Shown: one piece after another, positions 15,133 to 22,633 of the stretch | Layout: each line of letters begins with the position of its first letter | Position numbering within the stretch: the first letter of the stretch is position 1 | Source: Zoogloeaceae bacterium | GTDB lineage: Bacteria; Pseudomonadota; Gammaproteobacteria; Burkholderiales; Rhodocyclaceae | Length of the DNA: 36,186 bases | Assembly: GCA_031274855.1 (NCBI GenBank) | Contig: JAISPO010000012.1 | Coordinates: 1 to 36,186 of the forward strand | Direction of reading: 5' to 3' | Notes under the pieces: generated by a model | Told to the model about the DNA's origin: nothing | The model's database searches: none | What the model saw: the letters and a program-made list of their open reading frames with translations, nothing else | Translations under genes and position numbers: made by a program

Positions 15133-15762
15133 TCAGTTGACCTCCGGCGGCGGGTTGTTCTTGCCGGCATCGAAACGATCAGCTTCCTCCTGAGAGATGA
15201 TCTCGAACAGGCGTACCACCTGTTTTACGCCGCTGGTCGTACGGGCGACTTCAACAGCCGCGTTGGCTTCCTTTTCCGTCACCAGACCGAGCAGGAAAAC
15301 CGTGCCACGCTCGGTGACGACTTTGACGTGGTGGGCCGCGAACTGATTGGCGTCGATGAAACGCGCTTTTACCTTCGAGGTAATGAAGGAATCGCTGCTG
15401 CGGTCGCCGAACGAACTGACCGGCGCGATTTGGATCTGGTTATACACAGCGCGCACATTGGGTACGCCGACAGCGATCTGCTCGATTTTTGCTTTGTCTT
15501 CCTCGTTGAAGCATTCGCCCGAAAGCAGCACATTGCGGTTGTAGCTGGTGACGTTCACATGCGAGGCAACGCCGGGCTGGTCGCCGATGCGCTTGAGGGC
15601 GCGTATTTCGATGGCTTCATCGGCGAGATAGTTCTCCGAGATTCGACGGTCGGCAACCATCAATGCGCCGGCGCTCATGCCGACGACAGCGACCGGAAAG
15701 CAGCCATTCAACAGGGGAGCGAGTACGGCAAAAGTCAGCCAGAGGAGAAGGGATTTTTTCAT
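15133..15762 (-). CDS. dolP: BON-domain outer-membrane lipoprotein (DolP/YraP-like)
   Basis: A 209-residue lipoprotein precursor: basic start 'MKKS', hydrophobic segment and lipobox 'LLNGC' with the lipidated cysteine at residue 21. Two BON domains follow (about residues 45-115, and 125-195 with 'SFITSKVKARFID' and 'VFLLGLVTEKEANAAVEVARTTSGVKQVV'). In E. coli DolP helps maintain outer-membrane integrity and supports the BAM complex and amidase activation. The name is transferred by domain layout and position: it follows a SIS-domain gene as in diaA-dolP. The start overlaps the gmhA stop by 4 bp (15759-15762), implying coupled translation. Confidence 0.85.
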   Translation of the reverse strand: MKKSLLLWLTFAVLAPLLNGCFPVAVVGMSAGALMVADRRISENYLADEAIEIRALKRIGDQPGVASHVNVTSYNRNVLLSGECFNEEDKAKIEQIAVGVPNVRAVYNQIQIAPVSSFGDRSSDSFITSKVKARFIDANQFAAHHVKVVTERGTVFLLGLVTEKEANAAVEVARTTSGVKQVVRLFEIISQEEADRFDAGKNNPPPEVN

Positions 15763-16355
15763 TGCGGAGGATCTCCAAGCAAAAGAGTGTCAATGCCGTC
15801 GCACAGACAATGCAGCGTCAGCAGGTGGATTTCCTGAATGCGCGCGGTTTTACCGGCGGGCACACAGAGATGAATGTCGTCGCCGGCAAGCGCGGCTGCC
15901 ATTTTGCCGCCACCCTTGCCGGTGAGCGCCACGACGCGCACGCCGCGCTCATGCGCCGCCGCGATGGCGGTGAGCACATTGGGCGAATTGCCTGAGGTCG
16001 ATATTGCCAGCAGCACATCGTTTTGCTTGCCGAGCGCGTAGACCTGTTTGGCGAAGACCTGATCGTAGTGATAATCGTTGGCGATTGAGGTCAGCGTCGA
16101 GGTATCGGTGCTGAGCGCGATGGCCGCCAGCGGCGCGCGTTCGCGTTCGAAACGATTGAGCAGTTCCGCCGCGAAATGTTGCGAGTCGGCGGCAGAACCG
16201 CCGTTGCCGCAGGCCATGATTTTGCCGCCCATGCGCAACGCTGCCGTCATCAAGCGGATGGCGTCGGCGATGGGGCCGGTCATAAGCTCAACTGCCTGCT
16301 GTTTGGCGGAGATGCTGTCTGCGAATTGGCCGCGGATTCTTCGGTTGATGTCCAT
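15759..16355 (-). CDS. gmhA: SIS-domain sugar isomerase, phosphoheptose isomerase GmhA or DiaA-like
   Basis: A 198-residue single SIS-domain protein: 'KIMACGNGGSAADSQHFAAELLNRFE', 'LLAISTSGNSPNVLTAI' and 'VVALTGKGGGKMAAAL'. GmhA converts sedoheptulose 7-phosphate to D-glycero-D-manno-heptose 7-phosphate; its paralogue DiaA binds DnaA and regulates replication initiation. The His and Glu of 'HFAAEL' and the Gln/His of 'RIQEIHLLTLH', equivalent to GmhA zinc and catalytic residues, are kept, which favours an isomerase. However, the Asp before 'RIQE' in E. coli GmhA is Ala here. The gene order (yraN before, BON lipoprotein after) is that of diaA in E. coli, so the symbol is tentative. rfaE2 in the same unit supports a heptose role. 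Confidence 0.75.
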   Translation of the reverse strand: MDINRRIRGQFADSISAKQQAVELMTGPIADAIRLMTAALRMGGKIMACGNGGSAADSQHFAAELLNRFERERAPLAAIALSTDTSTLTSIANDYHYDQVFAKQVYALGKQNDVLLAISTSGNSPNVLTAIAAAHERGVRVVALTGKGGGKMAAALAGDDIHLCVPAGKTARIQEIHLLTLHCLCDGIDTLLLGDPPQ

Positions 16356-16440
16356 ATTCCATGATTCTATCTGCTGTCCCGAAACGAAGGCAGCAAAAAT
16401 GAGCGGTTAAAAGACGACAAACACTTCGATCAACAGGCCG

Positions 16441-16794
16441 CTAATCAGCAGAGAACGCGTCACGCAGCCATTCAAGTTTTTGTCCATCCAGCAATACGCA
16501 GTCGAAGCGGCAGGGGCTCTCCGCATACTGGCGGTGCCGCGCCAGCCAGTACCGCGCCGCCAGAATAATTTTGGCCTGCTTGGCCGCAGTGATGCTGGCC
16601 GCCGCGCCGCCGAAACCGGCATGGCAGCGTAAACGCACCTCGACAAATACCACTGCCGGGCCGTCAAGGCAGATCAGATCGACTTCTCCGCGGCGTATCC
16701 GAAAATTGCGGTCGACGACGCGCAGGCCGCGCCCGGCGAGATAACCGGCGGCAATTTCCTCGGCGGCGGGGCCGCTGGCTTGTGTTGCGCTCAT
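16441..16794 (-). CDS. yraN: YraN family protein (UPF0102, endonuclease-like fold)
   Basis: A 117-residue protein of UPF0102, a family with a restriction-endonuclease-like fold whose cellular role is not settled. Key segments are 'GPAAEEIAAGYLAGRGLRVVDRNFR', the acidic core 'RRGEVDLICLDGPAVVFVEVRLR' with its conserved Glu/Asp/Glu set, and 'GFGGAAASITAAKQAKIILAARYWLA'. The ATG at 16794 gives the family-typical N-terminus; the longer open frame to 17475 lies over rsmI and is a shadow. Only 24 bp separate this start from the divergent rsmI start. The 85-bp gap to gmhA holds no clear signal. Confidence 0.85.
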   Translation of the reverse strand: MSATQASGPAAEEIAAGYLAGRGLRVVDRNFRIRRGEVDLICLDGPAVVFVEVRLRCHAGFGGAAASITAAKQAKIILAARYWLARHRQYAESPCRFDCVLLDGQKLEWLRDAFSAD

Positions 16795-16818
16795 GGCGCT
16801 GGGACAATACTCGGCATA

Positions 16819-17664
16819 ATGGAAATTCCAACTGCACCCACGGCATTGTATGTCGTCGCCACTCCTATCGGGAACCTTGGCGACATCAGCCAGCGCGCGC
16901 TCGACACGCTGCGCGGCGTCGCTCTGATTGCCTGCGAGGATACGCGCCACGCGCGCGCCTTGCTCGACCACTACGGCATCCGCACGCAAACCATGCCGCT
17001 GCACGAACACAACGAGGCGGCGGCATCGGCGCGTCTGCTCGACACCCTGCGTGCCGGAGGCGCAGTCGCCTTGATCTCGGACGCCGGTACGCCCGCCATT
17101 TCCGATCCTGGCGCGCGCGCTTGCGCAGCGGCGCGGGCGGCGGGTTTTCGCGTCGTGCCGCTGCCCGGGCCGAACGCGGCGATTGCGGCGCTGTCCGCCT
17201 CCGGCCTGCCGGATGCCCATTTTCTTTTTGCCGGTTTTCTGCCGCCCAAGCAGGCGGCTCGCCGCCGCGAGATCGAGGCGCTGAAAGGCATTCCGGCGGC
17301 ACTGGTGTTCTATGAAGCGCCGCATCGCATTGAAGAAACGGTCGCCGATTTGGCGGCGCTGCTCGAGCCGGAACGCACGCTGGTTTTCGCGCGGGAACTG
17401 ACCAAGCTGTTTGAACAAATCGCCGCCATGCCGCTCAATGAGGCCAGCGATTGGCTGGCGACGGATGAGAATCACCGGCGCGGCGAATTCGTGTTGATCG
17501 TCTCCGCGCCGCCACCCGCCACCGGATTGAGCGCGGAAACCGAGCGCGTGCTGAAAACGCTACTCGCCGAACTGCCGGTCAAGCAGGCGGCCAAGCTCGC
17601 CGCGGAAATCACCGGCGCGGCAAAAAACGCGCTCTATGAACGCGCCCTGCAACTAAAGGCATAA
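16819..17664 (+). CDS. rsmI: 16S rRNA (cytidine1402-2'-O)-methyltransferase RsmI
   Basis: SAM-dependent ribose methylase of C1402 in the 16S rRNA P-site region, in the tetrapyrrole methylase fold. The 281-residue protein begins 'MEIPTAPTALYVVATPIGNLGDISQRAL' in pattern and has 'CEDTRHARALLDHYGI', 'ALISDAGTPAISDPG', 'VVPLPGPNAAIAALSASGLP' and 'FYEAPHRIEETVADL', all diagnostic. The ATG at 16819 is preferred to the upstream open frame from 16780. Divergent yraN starts 24 bp away, matching the yraL/yraN association in E. coli, with lpoA (normally between them) absent. pyrC begins 7 bp after the stop. Confidence 0.95.
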   Translation: MEIPTAPTALYVVATPIGNLGDISQRALDTLRGVALIACEDTRHARALLDHYGIRTQTMPLHEHNEAAASARLLDTLRAGGAVALISDAGTPAISDPGARACAAARAAGFRVVPLPGPNAAIAALSASGLPDAHFLFAGFLPPKQAARRREIEALKGIPAALVFYEAPHRIEETVADLAALLEPERTLVFARELTKLFEQIAAMPLNEASDWLATDENHRRGEFVLIVSAPPPATGLSAETERVLKTLLAELPVKQAAKLAAEITGAAKNALYERALQLKA

Positions 17665-17671
17665 TGCAGCC

Positions 17672-18700
17672 ATGCAAACGCTGACTCTCACACGTCCCGA
17701 CGATTGGCACCTGCACCTGCGCGACGGCGCGGCGCTGGCTGCCGTGCTGCCGCACAGCGCCGCGCGTTTTGGCCGCGCCATCGTCATGCCCAACTTGAAG
17801 CCGCCCGTCACCACCACGGCACAGGCGCTGGCCTACCGCGACCGCATCCTCGCCGCGCTGCCCGACGGCGCGAAGTTTCAGCCGTTGATGACGCTTTACT
17901 TGACCGACCGCACGCCGCCCGATGAAATCGCCCGCGCCAAGGAATCCGGCATCGCCGCCGTCAAGCTCTATCCCGCTGGCGCAACGACTAATAGCGATGC
18001 GGGCGTGACTGACATTCGCAAAACCTACGCGACGCTCGAAGCCCTGCAACGCGCGGGCTTGCCGCTGTTGCTGCATGGCGAAGTCACCGATGCGGCGGTC
18101 GACCTGTTCGACCGCGAAGCCGTATTCATCGACCGTGTGCTGATCCCGCTGCGGCGCGATTTTTCGGCGCTCAAGCTCGTCTTCGAGCACATCACTACGC
18201 GCGAAGCGGCGCAATATGTCGCGCAGGCCGGCGCATACACCGCCGCCACCATTACCGCGCATCATCTGCTGCACAACCGTAACGCGCTCTTTCAGGGCGG
18301 CATCCGCCCCCACTACTACTGTCTGCCCGTCCTCAAGCGCGAGGCGCACCGGCAGGCGCTGATACAAGCCGCCACCGGCGGCAGCCCGAAATTCTTTCTC
18401 GGCACCGACAGCGCCCCCCATTCGGCACATGCCAAAGAAGCCGCCTGCGGCTGCGCCGGCTGCTACACCGCTCATGTCGCTATTGAGCTATACGCGCAGG
18501 CATTTGAAAACGCCAACGCGCTCGGCAAACTCGAAGCCTTCGCCAGCTTCCACGGCGCGGATTTCTACGGTCTGCCGCGCAACAGCGGCACGATTACGTT
18601 GATGCGCGAGACATGGACAGTACCGGAACATTACGCTTTCGGCGACGCGAAACTCACGCCGCTGGGCGCAGGCGAACCGCTGACCTGGCGGCTGGCGTAA
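17672..18700 (+). CDS. pyrC: Dihydroorotase, class II (PyrC)
   Basis: Zinc enzyme of pyrimidine synthesis that cyclises carbamoyl aspartate to dihydroorotate. The 342-residue length fits the class II homodimeric type. Metal and catalytic residues seen: His13 and His15 in 'DDWHLHLRDG', the carbamylated lysine Lys98 in 'AAVKLYPAG', histidines in 'LLLHGEV' and 'TAHHLL', and the Asp of 'LGTDSAPH'. The start ATG at 17672 is 7 bp after rsmI, indicating co-transcription. The stop TAA (18698-18700) forms the first half of the probable -10 hexamer of rnpB. Confidence 0.95.
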   Translation: MQTLTLTRPDDWHLHLRDGAALAAVLPHSAARFGRAIVMPNLKPPVTTTAQALAYRDRILAALPDGAKFQPLMTLYLTDRTPPDEIARAKESGIAAVKLYPAGATTNSDAGVTDIRKTYATLEALQRAGLPLLLHGEVTDAAVDLFDREAVFIDRVLIPLRRDFSALKLVFEHITTREAAQYVAQAGAYTAATITAHHLLHNRNALFQGGIRPHYYCLPVLKREAHRQALIQAATGGSPKFFLGTDSAPHSAHAKEAACGCAGCYTAHVAIELYAQAFENANALGKLEAFASFHGADFYGLPRNSGTITLMRETWTVPEHYAFGDAKLTPLGAGEPLTWRLA

Positions 18701-18703
18701 AAT
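18698..18703 (+). promoter_or_regulatory. -10 element of rnpB
   Basis: TAAAAT lies 7 bases before the predicted RNase P RNA 5' end at 18711, ideal -10 spacing, and overlaps the pyrC stop codon. A good -35 is not evident at 16-18 bp upstream, so the promoter is inferred mainly from position. Confidence 0.5.
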
Positions 18704-18710
18704 CCGCGCC

Positions 18711-19076
18711 GGAAGTCCGCCAGGCAACCGCTGGATGCGTCAAAACATCTGGAGGAAAGTCCGGGCTCCGCAGAGCAGGATGCCGGCTAACGGCCGGGCG
18801 CAGCAAGCCTCGCAAGAGGCCCAAGGCGACGGAAAGTGGCACAGAAAACATACCGCCCAAGTTCGCGAGAACCGGCAAGGGTGAAAAGGCGAGGTAAGAG
18901 CTCACCGCGCCGCCAGTAATGGCGGTGGCAGGCAAAACCCCATCAGGAGCAAGGCCAAATAGGGGAGCATGGACGTTGCTCGCGTCGCTCCCGGGTAGGC
19001 TGCTAGAGGCTGCCGGTAACGGTAGTCCCAGAGGAATGGTTGCCCACGACAGAACCCGGCTTATCGGCGGACTTCC
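18711..19076 (+). ncRNA. rnpB: RNase P catalytic RNA, bacterial type A
   Basis: The ribozyme that matures tRNA 5' ends. The ends are set by the perfect 10-bp P1 helix GGAAGTCCGC (18711-18720) / GCGGACTTCC (19067-19076), giving about 366 nt. Universal conserved elements are present: GAGGAAAGTCCGGGCTCC near 18752-18769 (CR-I, including P4), the ACAGAACCCGGCTTAT element near 19050-19065 (CR-V, P4 partner), and the AGGGTGAAAAGGCGAGGTAAGAG-like centre near 18879-18900. An open frame across it is not coding. Placement between rsmI/pyrC and mraZ fits betaproteobacterial gene order. No strong U-rich terminator follows directly. Confidence 0.97.
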
Positions 19077-19138
19077 ATTTCCCCGCCGCTCTCTTAAAGT
19101 GTTACTTTCACTTCAGTTTCTCCAGCATTGATTTTCAA

Positions 19139-19161
19139 AGAAAAACTTTTCCGGTTTTTCT
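19139..19161 (+). terminator. Weak hairpin downstream of rnpB
   Basis: AGAAAAAC (19139-19146) and GTTTTTCT (19154-19161) form a perfect 8-bp inverted repeat with a 7-base loop. The stem is AT-rich and no clean U-run follows, so terminator function is doubtful. The rest of 19077-19213 is AT-rich and shows nothing else recognisable. Confidence 0.25.
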
Positions 19162-19213
19162 GCGAAATCGTCTCTAAGTCATTGTCCTGACAGAAAAAAA
19201 TCACGTTTTCCTC

Positions 19214-19242
19214 TTGACCCTCTCTTTTTTCTTCTCTAAAGT
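19214..19242 (+). promoter_or_regulatory. mra promoter (Pmra) of the dcw cluster
   Basis: TTGACC (19214-19219) and TAAAGT (19237-19242) are separated by exactly 17 bp. They lie 40 bp before the mraZ ATG and downstream of rnpB in the only sizeable gap before the cluster. The -10 overlaps the first MraZ box, as expected for MraZ-controlled initiation. No other strong promoter is apparent in the following 16 kb of overlapping genes, though internal ones are possible. Confidence 0.65.
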
Positions 19243-19265
19243 GGGGAGAAGTGGGGTTAAGTGGG
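19241..19265 (+). promoter_or_regulatory. Three MraZ operator boxes (GTGGG, 10-bp period)
   Basis: GTGGG occurs at 19241, 19251 and 19261, each separated by 5 bp, and a degenerate GTCAG follows in phase at 19271. MraZ is known to bind direct TGGG-type repeats with 5-bp spacing upstream of mraZ. The boxes overlap the -10 and run into the leader, consistent with autorepression. Confidence 0.85.
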
Positions 19266-19281
19266 AGAAAGTCAGGGCATC

Positions 19282-19728
19282 ATGTTCCAAGGGGCTACAT
19301 CACTGAGTCTGGATGCCAAGGGGCGCATGGCGGTGCCTGCGCGGCATCGCGACGCCTTGGTCAAAGCCGCCGAAGGCCGGCTGGTATTGACCGCCCATCC
19401 ACATCGTTGTTTGCTGCTTTATCCGGCGCCCGATTGGGAGCCGATCCGCGCCCGCATTCTTGCCGCTCCGAGTCTTGAAGCCCAGTCGGCCAAGCTGCGC
19501 CGCCTGCTGGTGGGCTTTGCCGTCGATCTGGATATGGATGCCGCTGGCCGCGTGCTGATCGCGCCGGAGTTGCGCCAATACGCCGGGTTGGAAAAAGACG
19601 TGTGGCTGGTTGGTCAGGGCAGCCATTTCGAACTGTGGTCCGACGCCGGCTGGAAGCAGCAGCAGGAAGAAATTTTTGCGCTCGGCGACAAATTGCTGCC
19701 GCCAGGTATGGAGAACTTGACGTTGTGA
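19282..19728 (+). CDS. mraZ: Transcriptional regulator MraZ
   Basis: AbrB-like DNA-binding protein that forms ring oligomers and represses its own dcw operon. The 148-residue product has two MraZ/SpoVT half-domains with the repeated signatures 'LDAKGRMAVPARHRDAL' (about residues 10-26) and 'DMDAAGRVLIAPELRQYAGL' (about 83-102). The ATG at 19282 follows AGGG at 19274-19277. Its operator boxes lie just upstream. The end overlaps the rsmH GTG start by 4 bp (GTGA, 19725-19728). Confidence 0.95.
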   Translation: MFQGATSLSLDAKGRMAVPARHRDALVKAAEGRLVLTAHPHRCLLLYPAPDWEPIRARILAAPSLEAQSAKLRRLLVGFAVDLDMDAAGRVLIAPELRQYAGLEKDVWLVGQGSHFELWSDAGWKQQQEEIFALGDKLLPPGMENLTL

Positions 19729-20648
19729 GCGTCGGCTCGCACGTCAGCGTATTGCTGAAGGAAGCGGTCGAGGCGCTGGCGGTACGAACGGACGGCGTTT
19801 ATGTCGATGCCACTTTTGGACGCGGCGGCCACAGCCGCGAAATTTTGGCGCGTTTGGGGCCGTCGGGGCGCTTGGTGGCGCTCGATTGTGATCCGGCGGC
19901 AGTAGCGGCAGGGCGCGCGATTGCCGATTCGCGTTTCACGCTGGCGCATTCGGCATTCGGGCGGCTCGATGCGGTGTTGGACGAACTGGGCATTGGCAGC
20001 GTCGACGGCGTGTTGCTGGACATCGGCGTGTCGTCGCCGCAGTTGGATACGCCCGAACGGGGCATGAGTTTTCGTTTCGATGCGCCGCTGGATATGCGCA
20101 TGGATACAAGCAGGGGAGAAACCGCAGCCGAGTTTCTGGCTCAGGCAGAACAACAGGAAATCGAAAGGGTCATCAGGGATTATGGCGAAGAACGGTTTGC
20201 TCATGCGATTGCAAAGGCGATTGTGGCTGCTCGGACCCAGCACGGTATTACCGGCACAGGACAGCTTGCCGCGCTCGTGGCGAAGGCCGTCCGCACGCGG
20301 GAACCGGGCCAGCATCCGGCAACGCGTTGCTTTCAGGCTTTACGGATTCACGTCAATCGGGAGCTTGAGGAATTGTCGCTAGTCCTGCCCCAATGCGTTA
20401 AACGCCTGGCGCCCGGAGGACGCATGGCCGTCATCAGTTTTCATTCGCTGGAAGATCGCATCGTCAAACGCTTCATGCGCGACGAAAGCCGTCCGCCCAG
20501 GCTGCCCAGCCGCCTGCCGATACGCGCCGCCGATTTACCGCCGCCGAAATTGCGTCTGGTCGGCAAGCCCGTTTATGCGGGCGACGAAGAAGTGGCCGCT
20601 AATCCGCGCGCGCGCAGCGCCGTGATGCGGGTCGCGGAGCGGGCCTGA
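19725..20648 (+). CDS. rsmH: 16S rRNA (cytosine1402-N4)-methyltransferase RsmH
   Basis: Methylates N4 of C1402, the same nucleotide whose ribose RsmI (encoded 2.9 kb upstream) methylates. The 307-residue protein starts 'SVGSHVSVLLKEAVEAL' after a GTG that overlaps the mraZ stop. It has the SAM motif 'YVDATFGRGGHSREIL', the catalytic-region segments 'LLDIGVSSPQLDTPERGMSF' in part and 'DMRMD', plus 'VISFHSLEDRIVKRF'. The open frame before the GTG lies over mraZ and is not used. ftsL begins 3 bp after the stop. Confidence 0.96.
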   Translation: MSVGSHVSVLLKEAVEALAVRTDGVYVDATFGRGGHSREILARLGPSGRLVALDCDPAAVAAGRAIADSRFTLAHSAFGRLDAVLDELGIGSVDGVLLDIGVSSPQLDTPERGMSFRFDAPLDMRMDTSRGETAAEFLAQAEQQEIERVIRDYGEERFAHAIAKAIVAARTQHGITGTGQLAALVAKAVRTREPGQHPATRCFQALRIHVNRELEELSLVLPQCVKRLAPGGRMAVISFHSLEDRIVKRFMRDESRPPRLPSRLPIRAADLPPPKLRLVGKPVYAGDEEVAANPRARSAVMRVAERA

Positions 20649-20651
20649 ATC

Positions 20652-20918
20652 ATGCTGCGCCTGAATCTCCTGCTCCTGCTGATCGCCGTGTTCTGTGCCT
20701 TGGGCACGGTGTCGGCCAACCATAAGGCGCGCAAGCTGCTGGCAGAATACGAGCGCGCACAGAATCACATGCACGACCTTGATGTCGAATGGGGCCAGTT
20801 GCAGCTTGAGCAAAGCACTTGGGCCAATCATGCGCGCATTGAGCAGGTGGCGCGCGACAAGCTGATGATGCGGGCTCCCGGAGCCGGACAAATGATGGTG
20901 CTGGAGGCCGCAAGATGA
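20652..20918 (+). CDS. ftsL: Cell division protein FtsL
   Basis: Small bitopic divisome protein that forms a coiled coil with FtsB and links FtsQ to FtsW/FtsI. The 88-residue product has a short cytoplasmic start, one transmembrane helix (about residues 3-22, 'RLNLLLLLIAVFCALGTVSA') and a periplasmic helix with heptad character ('KLLAEYERAQNHMHDLDVEWGQLQLEQ'), then the typical 'WANHARIEQVARDKLMM'. The ATG at 20652 follows the rsmH stop directly. The stop overlaps the ftsI ATG by 4 bp. Confidence 0.93.
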   Translation: MLRLNLLLLLIAVFCALGTVSANHKARKLLAEYERAQNHMHDLDVEWGQLQLEQSTWANHARIEQVARDKLMMRAPGAGQMMVLEAAR

Positions 20919-22633
20919 AATACGCGCACAGCCCCGTCCTCAATGAGCGCCTTTCATCGAGCCGTTCCCGTCTGGTGACGCTGGTGATGATGGCGGGTTT
21001 CGTCGCGCTCGCCGGACGCTCGTTGTACCTTCAGGTTTTTGCGACCGGCTTCCTGCAGAAGAAGGGCGAATCCCGCTATGAGCGGGTGATCGAAACATCG
21101 GCCACGCGCGGCCGGATTCTGGATCGCCACAACGACGCGCTGGCCGTATCAACGCCGGTCAAGGCGGTCTGGGCGATTCCTGAAGACGCCAAACTCGCGC
21201 CGGCCCAGTTGCATCAACTCGCCGGTCTGCTGGAAATGGACGCGGGCGAACTCAATCGCAAGCTCGCCGTCAGCAAGGAATTCGTTTTTCTCAAACGCCA
21301 GATTCCGCCGGACACCGCCGCCAGGATTGCCGCCTTGCGTCTGCCGGGCATCCATGACCAGAACGAATACCGGCGCTACTACCCGTCGGGCGAAATGACT
21401 GCGCACATGATCGGCTTCACCGATGTCGGGGATGCCGGTCAGGAAGGGGTGGAACTGGCGCTCAACGATATCCTGATCGGCAAATCTGGCAGCCGCCGCA
21501 TCATCAAGGACAGACGCGGCCAGATCGTTGAGGATGTCGAATCCATCCGAACGCCGCAAAAGGGCAGGGATGTCACGCTGGCGCTGGATGAGAAAATTCA
21601 GTATCTCGCCTACAGCCAGTTGAAAAAGGCCATGCAGGAAAACAGGGCCAAGGCTGGTGGCGTGGTCGTGCTTGATGTCAAAACCGGCGAGGTGCTGGCG
21701 CTGGTTAACGCCCCGACCTACAACCCGAACAACCGCGCGCGGCTGGCCGGTGCCCAGTTGCGCAATCGCGCTTTCACTGACACTTTCGAGCCGGGCTCGA
21801 CCTTCAAACCGTTTATTGCGGCGCTGGCGCTGGAGAAAGGCAAATACCGCGCCAATACGCCGATCAACACGGCGTCGGGCAAGATGACCATCGGCCCCGC
21901 GACCATCCACGACACCCAGGCGCATGGCATGTTGACTTTGGCCGAGGTGATCCAGAAGTCATCGAACGTCGGCGTGGCCAAGGTGTCGCTGTCTTTCCGG
22001 CCCGATGAAATGTGGCAGATGTACAGCAGCCTCGGCTTCGGCGCACCGCTCAAACTCGGCTTTCCGGGCGAGGTCGGCGGTTCTTTGCGGCCCGCAAAAA
22101 GTTGGCGTCCGATCGAACAGGCAACCATGTCTTACGGGCATGGCATTTCCGTGACCCTGATACAAATGGCGCGGGCTTATCTGGTGTTCGCCCGCGACGG
22201 CGATTTGATTCCCGTCTCCCTGCTGCGCGCCGATACGCCGCCGCAGGCCGGCGCGCAAATCTTTTCGGCCAGAACAGCGCAAGAAGTCAGAACCATGCTG
22301 GAAATGGCAGTGGAGCCGGGCGGCACCGCGCCCAAAGCGCAGATTCCGGGCTACCGCGTGGCCGGAAAAACCGGCACGGCGCGCAAGCCGGAGGGGGGCG
22401 TCTATGTGAAGAAGTATGTCGCCTCCTTCATCGGTTTCGCGCCCGCTTCCGAGCCGCGCCTGATCGTGGCGGTGATGATCGACGAACCTTCCGCCGACAA
22501 ATATTACGGCGGCGATGTCGCCGCGCCGGTATTCGCCGGCATCATGGCCGGCGCCTTGCGGACGCTGGGCGTGCCGCAGGATGTCCCGCTCAAACCTCTG
22601 ATCATGGCCGAAGCGGTCAAGGAGGACGTATGA
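20915..22633 (+). CDS. ftsI: Septal peptidoglycan transpeptidase FtsI (PBP3)
   Basis: Class B penicillin-binding protein that crosslinks septal peptidoglycan and works with FtsW. The 572-residue protein has one N-terminal membrane anchor (about residues 18-38), a pedestal domain with 'ATRGRILDRHNDALAVS' and 'EYRRYYPSGEMTAHMIGFTD', and the transpeptidase domain. Active-site motifs are SxxK at Ser295-Lys298 ('PGSTFKPF'), SxN at 349-351 ('SSN') and KTG at 485-487. Length and C-terminus ('PLKPLIMAEAVKEDV') are complete. It overlaps ftsL and murE by 4 bp each. Confidence 0.97.
   Translation: MKYAHSPVLNERLSSSRSRLVTLVMMAGFVALAGRSLYLQVFATGFLQKKGESRYERVIETSATRGRILDRHNDALAVSTPVKAVWAIPEDAKLAPAQLHQLAGLLEMDAGELNRKLAVSKEFVFLKRQIPPDTAARIAALRLPGIHDQNEYRRYYPSGEMTAHMIGFTDVGDAGQEGVELALNDILIGKSGSRRIIKDRRGQIVEDVESIRTPQKGRDVTLALDEKIQYLAYSQLKKAMQENRAKAGGVVVLDVKTGEVLALVNAPTYNPNNRARLAGAQLRNRAFTDTFEPGSTFKPFIAALALEKGKYRANTPINTASGKMTIGPATIHDTQAHGMLTLAEVIQKSSNVGVAKVSLSFRPDEMWQMYSSLGFGAPLKLGFPGEVGGSLRPAKSWRPIEQATMSYGHGISVTLIQMARAYLVFARDGDLIPVSLLRADTPPQAGAQIFSARTAQEVRTMLEMAVEPGGTAPKAQIPGYRVAGKTGTARKPEGGVYVKKYVASFIGFAPASEPRLIVAVMIDEPSADKYYGGDVAAPVFAGIMAGALRTLGVPQDVPLKPLIMAEAVKEDV
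22619..22625 (+). promoter_or_regulatory. Strong Shine-Dalgarno that fixes the murE start
   Basis: AAGGAGG, four bases before the ATG at 22630, is one of the best ribosome-binding sites in the cluster. It sets the start of the unusually short murE at the 4-bp ATGA overlap with ftsI and argues that this is the ancestral start codon. Confidence 0.75.

Noticed and set aside
22012..22629. Possible missing MurE N-terminal domain in the open frame upstream of the murE ATG
   Set aside because: The translation is Arg-rich out-of-frame ftsI sequence with no MurE domain I pattern; ftsI itself is intact here.
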